Of a stretch of DNA of 64,000 nt, positions 58,314 to 64,000 are shown piece by piece. Position 1 is the first letter of the stretch. Each line of letters begins with the position of its first letter. The translations under genes were made by a program, and so were the position numbers. The notes under the pieces are model-generated. The model ran no database searches, was not told the DNA's origin, and saw only the letters and a program-made list of their open reading frames with translations. Location of the stretch: contig CAIUGL010000142.1 in NCBI GenBank assembly GCA_903898715.1, forward strand, positions 1 through 64,000, given 5' to 3'. Origin of the DNA: an uncultured Cytophagaceae bacterium. GTDB taxonomy: Bacteria; Bacteroidota; Bacteroidia; Cytophagales; Spirosomataceae.

Positions 58314-60647
58314 ATGAAAAAACTCATCCTATTCCTCCTTCTTCTGGCAGGCCCTTTGGCCAACGCCCAAAATATCAAACCTGAGCTTTGGAATAAACCT
58401 TGGAAGGCTTCATGGATTACGTTTGCAGAAAATGCCAACAGTGTTTATTCGCTGCAAGGCTTAAAAGACTACGGCGTATTTAAATTTCAGAAATCGGTTT
58501 CACTGTCTGAAAAACCTGCGAAATGTCTCATTCACGTTTCCGGAGATAATCGGTATAAATTGTATATCAATGGCACCTGGGTATCCGCAGGCCCGGCTCG
58601 TGGTGATTTGTACTTCTGGAATTTTGAGACACTTGACATTGCACCTTTTTTGAAGGCGGGAGAAAATACGATTGAAGCCTTGGTTTGGAATGAAGGAAAA
58701 GGGAAGTCGGAAGCCCAAATCTCCTATGCCACGGGATTTATTCTGCAGGCCGATGAGGCAAGCCAAGCCGTTTTTAATACGAGCATGGATTGGAAGGTCG
58801 CTAAAAATATGGGCGTGAGTCCACTAGCCGTTCGTGTTCCAGGTTATTATGTGGCTGGGGCAGGCGAATTACAGGAATATGCCAAAGGTTGGTCGCCATT
58901 CATCTCCGCAAAATCATTAGGACCAGGTTTGACGAAAGGTGCTTCTATCGATGCCCGTGGTTGGATGTTGTATCCATCTGCCATTCCTGCGATGGAATTA
59001 ACCACGCAACGATTTGCTTCCATCCGCAAAGGGGAAGGCGATTTGATTCATGGTAAATCGATGACGGTTGCTGCCAATAGCTCCGTAGATCTTTGGATTG
59101 ATCAAGGGGTTTTAACTAATGCGTATCCGCAATTAACATTTACCGGAGGAAAGGACGCCAAAATTGGATTGACTTATGCCGAAGGACTTTACGAAATGAA
59201 GCCTTTGAGTACAACGACTAAAAATAGTAACCACAAGGGTAATCGAAATGATATCGAAAATAAATATTGGCTAGGGCGCAAGGACAGTTTGATTGCCGAC
59301 GGCGCTGCGCATACCTTTGAAACGATGACCTATCGCACGTTTCGTTATGTGCGTTTGACCGTGAAGACGGAGGCGGAGGCATTGACCTTGCAGGATTTCA
59401 AAAGCGTATTTACGGGATTCCCTTTTCAGGCGACGGCATCTTTGAAAACGGATAATCCCTTAATTCCTCAATTGCTCGATGTGGGTTTCCGTACCGCGCG
59501 TCTGTGTGCGATGGAAACCTATATGGATTGTCCTTATTACGAACAATTGCAGTACATCGGCGATGCACGGATTCAAGCACTTGTAAGTATGTATTACGCG
59601 GGAGATGAGCGATTGGTACGTCAAGCTTTGGATCACATGGATCACTCACGCATTGCGGAAGGGATTACGTTGAGTCGCTACCCGACGGATTTGCACCAAC
59701 AAATTCCTACGTTTTCTTTATGGTACATCGGGATGTTGCATGATTATTTACGCTATGGAAAAGATCCTCAATTCTTGAAAAACAAGTTGGCCGGCATGCG
59801 TGGTATCCTCGATTATTTTGCTCGTTTCGAAGGCGCGGATGGAACCTTGCAGAAAATTCCGTACTGGACGTTCTCGGATTGGGTGAATGCGTGGCCGAGG
59901 GGAATCGCACCGGTGGGACCTACGGGTCGTTCAGCTGTGATTGATTTTCAATATATCTGGGTCTTGCAAAATGCGGCAGAATTAGAACGCTATTTTGGCT
60001 ATCCGGAGATGGCTGCTAAATACGAGGCGAAAGTAAAGGCCTTGAAACCTGTTTTACGCGCCTTATATTGGGATGCCTCGCGAGGCTTGTATGCAGATAC
60101 CGAGGTGCACGATAAGTATTCGCAGCATGCTAATTCCTTGGCGATTTTGGCGGGGATGCCCGCTTCTGGTGTAGCGGATAAATTGATAGCCGATAAAAAT
60201 ATGGCGGAGACGACCATCTATTTTAAGTATTACTTGCATTTAGCTTTGGCCAAAGCAGGGAAAGGAAACGACTATCTGAAATGGCTATCTATTTGGAAAG
60301 AAAACATCGACATGGGATTGACGACATGGGCAGAAACATCTGATGTTTCCACTTCTCGCTCCGATTGCCATGCCTGGGGCTCCAGTCCGAATATTGAATT
60401 CTTCCGTATCGTATTGGGAGTGGATTCGGATGCGCCTGCTTTTGCCAAAGTAAAAATTGAACCTCATTTAGGGGAACTCCAGCAAATAGAGGGTATTGTG
60501 CCACATCCGCAGGGTGAAATACAAGTTGTTTACAAACCGGGTAGCGCATCGATTACCTTACCGGGAACGGTGAGTGGAAGCTTTGTTTGGCAAGGAAAGA
60601 AATACCCATTAAAACCTGGAAAAAATAATATAACAACCAAAAAATAA
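58314..60647 (+). CDS. Exported alpha-L-rhamnosidase (GH78)
   Basis: A 777-aa enzyme with a signal peptide (KKLILFLLLLAGPLANA) that cleaves terminal alpha-linked L-rhamnose. N-terminal beta domains (GDNRYKLYINGTWVSAGPARGD) precede the (alpha/alpha)6 catalytic barrel. The GH78 active-site block MDCPYYEQLQYIGDARIQ begins at M404, with the Glu, Asp and Arg positions of the family. WAETSDVSTSRSDCHAWG is the substrate-site block. A rhamnulose aldolase gene begins 72 bases later, so extracellular rhamnose release feeds the catabolic genes. Confidence 0.91.
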   Translation: MKKLILFLLLLAGPLANAQNIKPELWNKPWKASWITFAENANSVYSLQGLKDYGVFKFQKSVSLSEKPAKCLIHVSGDNRYKLYINGTWVSAGPARGDLYFWNFETLDIAPFLKAGENTIEALVWNEGKGKSEAQISYATGFILQADEASQAVFNTSMDWKVAKNMGVSPLAVRVPGYYVAGAGELQEYAKGWSPFISAKSLGPGLTKGASIDARGWMLYPSAIPAMELTTQRFASIRKGEGDLIHGKSMTVAANSSVDLWIDQGVLTNAYPQLTFTGGKDAKIGLTYAEGLYEMKPLSTTTKNSNHKGNRNDIENKYWLGRKDSLIADGAAHTFETMTYRTFRYVRLTVKTEAEALTLQDFKSVFTGFPFQATASLKTDNPLIPQLLDVGFRTARLCAMETYMDCPYYEQLQYIGDARIQALVSMYYAGDERLVRQALDHMDHSRIAEGITLSRYPTDLHQQIPTFSLWYIGMLHDYLRYGKDPQFLKNKLAGMRGILDYFARFEGADGTLQKIPYWTFSDWVNAWPRGIAPVGPTGRSAVIDFQYIWVLQNAAELERYFGYPEMAAKYEAKVKALKPVLRALYWDASRGLYADTEVHDKYSQHANSLAILAGMPASGVADKLIADKNMAETTIYFKYYLHLALAKAGKGNDYLKWLSIWKENIDMGLTTWAETSDVSTSRSDCHAWGSSPNIEFFRIVLGVDSDAPAFAKVKIEPHLGELQQIEGIVPHPQGEIQVVYKPGSASITLPGTVSGSFVWQGKKYPLKPGKNNITTKK

Positions 60648-60657
60648 TTTGACTATC

Positions 60658-60672
60658 CCTATCACGGATAGG
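60658..60672. promoter_or_regulatory. Small dyad in the rhamnose intergenic region
   Basis: CCTATC / GATAGG, six bases per arm with an ACG spacer, lies 48 bases before the ATG of the aldolase fusion. It could be an operator for a rhamnose regulator or a weak hairpin; nothing else in the gap looks like a promoter. Confidence 0.3.
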
Positions 60673-60719
60673 ACGGTTAGGCGCTTTTACCTCTGTAGTT
60701 TTAAGAAAAATTAATAACC

Positions 60720-62798
60720 ATGTACAAACACGTATCTTATCTCTGGGATGATGCCAAAGCGGCTGCACTCGCAGGGAATGAAGTTGACCTATTCATCTAC
60801 CGTTCCAATATTTTAGGCGCGGATTTACGCATTACGAATTATGGCGGAGGCAATACCTCAGTCAAACTGCAGGATAAAGATCCTTTAACAGGTTCTGAAA
60901 CGGAAGTGATGTGGATCAAAGGTTCCGGTGGAGACATTGGCACCTTGAAAAAGTCAGGCTGCGCGGCATTGTACGTGGATCGTTTACGATCATTAACGAA
61001 TGTCTATCGCGGATTGGAACACGAAGATGAGATGGTGGAATTGTTCAACCATTGCATTTTTGATTTGTCGTCCAAAGCGCCTTCGATTGATACGCCTTTA
61101 CACGGCTTCTTGCCTTTCAAACATATTGACCATTTACATCCCGATGCGGCGATTGCGATTGCTGCCTCAAAGGATGGGGAGCAAATAACCAAAGATCTTT
61201 TCGGCGGATTAATCGGCTGGGTAGGCTGGCAACGCCCCGGCTTCGATTTAGGCTTGCAATTAAAAGCCTGCTTAGACGAAGCAGCTTCACGCGGTGTGCA
61301 ATTACGCGGCATCATGTTGGGCTCGCATGGATTATTTACCTGGGGTGATACGTCATACGAATGTTACGTGAATACCCTAGAGGTCATTGAAAAGTGTGCA
61401 GAATACATTGAATCGAAAACGGCTACGGTTTTTGGCGGATCACGGATGTCTTCGTTTGCTGCGGAGGAACGCGCTGCAAAAGCCGCTGCATTAGCACCTG
61501 TTTTACGCGGATTTTGTTCATCACATGTGCAGATGGTCGGTCATTTCTCCGACGATGAGCGCGTGTTGCAATTCATTAATTCGAATGATTTAGATCGTTT
61601 GGCACCATTAGGGACCTCTTGTCCGGATCACTTCTTGCGGACGAAAATCTCGCCATTGGTTTTGGGATCGGATGTTTCCGTGGAGGCCTTGACCCCTTTG
61701 TTCGAAGATTACCGTCAGATGTATGGATCATACTATGATTCGTGCAAGCACGCGAATTCTCCGGCGATGCGTGACCCGAATCCGGTCGTGATTTTATACC
61801 CAGGTGTGGGGATGTTTACCTTTGCCAAAGACAAACAAACCGCTCGCGTGGCTGCTGAGTTTTATACCAATGCCATCAATGTGATGCGTGGTGCGGAGGC
61901 GATTTCATCCTATACTTCTTTGCCTCGTCAGGAGGCTTTTGATATTGAATACTGGTTGTTGGAAGAAGCTAAACTCCAACGTATGCCGAAACCAAAAGCC
62001 TTATCTGGCCGTGTCGCATTTGTGACTGGATCAGGTGGGGGAATCGGAAAGGCGATTGCCAAAAAGATGGCCCAGGAAGGCGCTTGCGTGATTTTGAATG
62101 ACGTAAACGCGGATCGTCTAGCGGAGGCGAAAGCAGAGTTTATTGGCTTATTCGGGAAAGATGTCGTTTCTACCGTGATAGCCGATGTGACGAATCAAGA
62201 ATCTATCGAGGCGGCGATGAAGCAGGCTTGCTTGGATTTTGGCGGGGTGGATTTGATTGTGAATAATGCAGGGATTTCAATCTCGAAAGGGATTTTGGAA
62301 CATACTCAAGCAGATTGGGATAAGTTGTATGACATTTTAGTGAAGGGGCAATACTTGGTTTCGCAAGCGGCGATTGCCGTGATGCGCAAGCAGGGATTGG
62401 GTGGAGACATTGTTAATATTGTGTCGAAAAATGCGTTTGTGGCTGGACCGAATAATGTCGGTTACGGCAGTGCAAAAGCAGCGCAGGCACACATGACCCG
62501 TTTGTTGGCCGCCGAATTAGGACCGGATCACATTCGCGTGAATACGGTGAATCCAGACGCGGTCATCGCTGATTCCAATATCTGGGCAGGCGGCTGGGCC
62601 GAAGGCCGCGCCAAAGCATACGGAATCACGGTGGCTGAATTGCCAGCGTATTATGCGAAACGTACCCTATTAAATGAATCTATTTTGCCGGATGATATTG
62701 CCAACGCATGTTTTGCATTCGTAGGAGGCTTATTAAATAAGTCAACGGGAAATGCCTTGAACGTGGATGGTGGTGTTGCTGCAGGATTTTTAAGATAA
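60720..62798 (+). CDS. Bifunctional rhamnulose-1-phosphate aldolase/lactaldehyde dehydrogenase
   Basis: A 692-aa two-domain cytoplasmic enzyme. The N-terminal 420 residues are a class II aldolase with metal-binding His in THLHGFLPFKHIDHLHPDA and MLGSHGLFTWGD. The C-terminal part is a short-chain dehydrogenase: AFVTGSGGGIGKAIA for the cofactor fold and Y582-x-x-x-K586 in GYGSAKAAQ. This is the RhaEW-type fusion known from Bacillus and Chloroflexus, which splits rhamnulose-1-phosphate to dihydroxyacetone phosphate and lactaldehyde and oxidises the latter. The isomerase gene starts 5 bases after the stop. Confidence 0.93.
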   Translation: MYKHVSYLWDDAKAAALAGNEVDLFIYRSNILGADLRITNYGGGNTSVKLQDKDPLTGSETEVMWIKGSGGDIGTLKKSGCAALYVDRLRSLTNVYRGLEHEDEMVELFNHCIFDLSSKAPSIDTPLHGFLPFKHIDHLHPDAAIAIAASKDGEQITKDLFGGLIGWVGWQRPGFDLGLQLKACLDEAASRGVQLRGIMLGSHGLFTWGDTSYECYVNTLEVIEKCAEYIESKTATVFGGSRMSSFAAEERAAKAAALAPVLRGFCSSHVQMVGHFSDDERVLQFINSNDLDRLAPLGTSCPDHFLRTKISPLVLGSDVSVEALTPLFEDYRQMYGSYYDSCKHANSPAMRDPNPVVILYPGVGMFTFAKDKQTARVAAEFYTNAINVMRGAEAISSYTSLPRQEAFDIEYWLLEEAKLQRMPKPKALSGRVAFVTGSGGGIGKAIAKKMAQEGACVILNDVNADRLAEAKAEFIGLFGKDVVSTVIADVTNQESIEAAMKQACLDFGGVDLIVNNAGISISKGILEHTQADWDKLYDILVKGQYLVSQAAIAVMRKQGLGGDIVNIVSKNAFVAGPNNVGYGSAKAAQAHMTRLLAAELGPDHIRVNTVNPDAVIADSNIWAGGWAEGRAKAYGITVAELPAYYAKRTLLNESILPDDIANACFAFVGGLLNKSTGNALNVDGGVAAGFLR

Positions 62799-62803
62799 GA
62801 ACC

Positions 62804-64000
62804 ATGAATATTTCGAACCACAACGATGCTTTATTGGCTGGTCACAATCGCCGCTTAGATTTTTTAAAATCCGAGGTGAATTTGCCAGCCGGGATTTTAC
62901 AGAAGTTAAAGGACTTTCAAATCGCGATTCCTTCTTGGGCCCTAGGCACAGGTGGTACTCGTTTCGGCCGTTTTTCCGGAGGAGGCGAACCGCGTAATCT
63001 GGAAGAAAAAATCGCGGATGTGGGTTTATTGCATGCCCTGAATCAGTCATCCGGTGCCATTTCTTTACATATTCCTTGGGATATCCCTACGGATCCTGCG
63101 GCGATTCGTACGCTCGCAGCTCAACACGGTTTGGCTTTCGACGCGGTGAATTCAAATACCTTTCAAGATCAAGCGGATCAAGCGCATTCCTATAAGTTTG
63201 GATCTTTGCAACACGTTTCTGCGGCAACTCGGAAACAGGCGGTTGATCATAATATTGAGGTGATTAAGCATGGAGTGGAGCTTGGGTCAAAGGCCTTAAC
63301 TGTCTGGTTGTCAGATGGTTCTTGTTTTCCAGGCCAACTGAACTTCCGTCATGCTTATGAGCGTACGGTGGATAGTTTGCGGGAGATTTATGCGGCGTTG
63401 CCGGCCGACTGGTCTTTGTATTTGGAATACAAAGCCTATGAGCCCAACTTCTATTCGACGACCGTGGGTGACTGGGGTGCGTCGTATTCGATGGTGAATA
63501 AATTGGGACCGCAGGCGAAAACCTTGGTGGATTTAGGGCATCATTTACCTAATGCCAACATTGAGCAAATCGTTTCGATTCTTTTGATGGAAGGTAAATT
63601 AGGTGGTTTCCATTTCAACGATTCCAAATATGGCGATGATGATTTGACAGCTGGGTCAATCAAACCATACCAATTGTTTTTGATCTTTAATGAATTAGTA
63701 GACGGAATGGACGCGAAGGGAATGAATCATGCCAAAGATTTAGGTTGGATGATCGACGCCTCGCACAATGTAAAAGATCCCTTAGAAGATTTATTGCAAT
63801 CTGTGGAGGCAATTCAAATTGCTTATGCGCAAGCTTTATTAGTCGATCGAAAAGCGTTAGAGGCAGCCCGTGAAGCGAATGATGTGGTGCGTTGTCAAGA
63901 GATTTTACAAGCGGTATTCCGTACGGATGTGCGTGCTTTAGTGGCGCAGGCACGCTTGGAATTAGGCGGCGCGTTGGATCCGATTGCTTTGTTCCGCCAG
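62804..64000 (+). CDS. L-rhamnose isomerase, RhaI type (3' end outside window)
   Basis: From ATG 62804 the frame stays open for 399 codons to the window edge; the usual length is about 420-430, so only a short tail is missing. The sequence shows the xylose-isomerase-type barrel: FQIAIPSWALGTGGTRFGRF, ISLHIPWDIP, YLEYKAYEPNFYST, LVDLGHHLPNANIEQI and the metal site GFHFNDSKYGDDDL. The enzyme interconverts L-rhamnose and L-rhamnulose. Its position 5 bases after the aldolase/dehydrogenase fusion completes two adjacent steps of the rhamnose pathway. The kinase is not in view. Confidence 0.92.
   Translation, partial: MNISNHNDALLAGHNRRLDFLKSEVNLPAGILQKLKDFQIAIPSWALGTGGTRFGRFSGGGEPRNLEEKIADVGLLHALNQSSGAISLHIPWDIPTDPAAIRTLAAQHGLAFDAVNSNTFQDQADQAHSYKFGSLQHVSAATRKQAVDHNIEVIKHGVELGSKALTVWLSDGSCFPGQLNFRHAYERTVDSLREIYAALPADWSLYLEYKAYEPNFYSTTVGDWGASYSMVNKLGPQAKTLVDLGHHLPNANIEQIVSILLMEGKLGGFHFNDSKYGDDDLTAGSIKPYQLFLIFNELVDGMDAKGMNHAKDLGWMIDASHNVKDPLEDLLQSVEAIQIAYAQALLVDRKALEAAREANDVVRCQEILQAVFRTDVRALVAQARLELGGALDPIALFRQ

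Noticed and set aside
1-64000. CRISPR arrays, insertion sequences, phage genes, toxin-antitoxin pairs or secretion clusters
   Set aside because: No direct-repeat arrays, transposase motifs, integrases or phage structural proteins were seen on either strand.

Overview
The window looks like a chromosomal segment from a member of the Bacteroidota, probably class Cytophagia (Cytophagales). The evidence is a long NusB with a large N-terminal region, DUF1573 and YtxH-type small genes, TolB-propeller/surface-antigen fusions, Tat-exported TIM-barrel sugar isomerases, PVC-type cytochrome proteins, and TTTG-N20-TAnnTTTG promoters in place of sigma70 boxes. A freshwater genus such as Aquirufa or a relative would fit, but that is a guess. 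Genes are dense, and no gene-free stretch exceeds 300 bases. I saw no insertion sequence, prophage, CRISPR array or rRNA.

Layout. 1-6.2 kb: a tight forward run of housekeeping genes (gyrB 3' end, small ORF, ppk1, nucleoside transporter, dnaG). 6.2-8.4 kb: a small secreted protein, an outer-membrane protein and a DoxX-like membrane protein, ended by two hairpins. 8.5-13.4 kb: a sugar cassette, with a TIM-barrel isomerase and two Gfo/Idh/MocA oxidoreductases on the minus strand, divergent from an MFS permease. 13.5-18.1 kb: a cyclophilin lipoprotein, then a minus-strand operon of a 38-aa membrane peptide, Na+/solute symporter, MBOAT acyltransferase and SGNH-like partner. 18.2-28.9 kb: tRNA-Leu, tig, clpP-clpX, an alpha/beta hydrolase, cmk, an FAD oxidoreductase, a propeller/barrel protein and proA. 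28.9-34.3 kb (minus): nusB, ytxH-like, DUF1573, yajC and a coaE-phosphodiesterase fusion, followed by dnaX. 34.4-41.2 kb: ABC exporter, TolC-like protein, a MOSC/membrane/MFS trio and an ArsR-type regulator. 41.3-47.9 kb (minus): Tat-exported TIM barrel, large PVC-type cytochrome/HEAT protein, glycosyltransferase, duplicated NIPSNAP protein and an unknown gene. 47.9-55.8 kb: a 47-aa secreted peptide, lgt, a moeA/dipeptide epimerase/PLP enzyme/serine hydrolase operon, moaC-thiamine pyrophosphokinase and rarA. 55.8-64 kb: a periplasmic isomerase, an M20 amidohydrolase and an L-rhamnose locus (GH78 rhamnosidase, aldolase-dehydrogenase fusion, start of rhamnose isomerase).

How the genes work together. 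The clearest pathway is rhamnose use: the exported GH78 enzyme would release L-rhamnose, the isomerase makes L-rhamnulose, and the fused aldolase/dehydrogenase cleaves rhamnulose-1-phosphate and oxidises lactaldehyde. The kinase and transporter are not in view. The 8.5-13.4 kb cassette probably handles a polyol or keto-sugar.

Two observations stand out. First, dnaX carries an apparent programmed -1 frameshift signal: a purine-rich Shine-Dalgarno-like stretch, the heptamer A AAA AAG in phase, an immediate -1 frame TGA, and a GAAA-capped stem-loop 5 nt after the heptamer. It would yield a 379-residue gamma-like product. Second, coaE is joined in frame to a complete secreted endonuclease/exonuclease/phosphatase-family protein, with that protein's signal peptide and start codon still inside. 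Removing one A from an AAAA run would restore a normal 196-aa CoaE stop.
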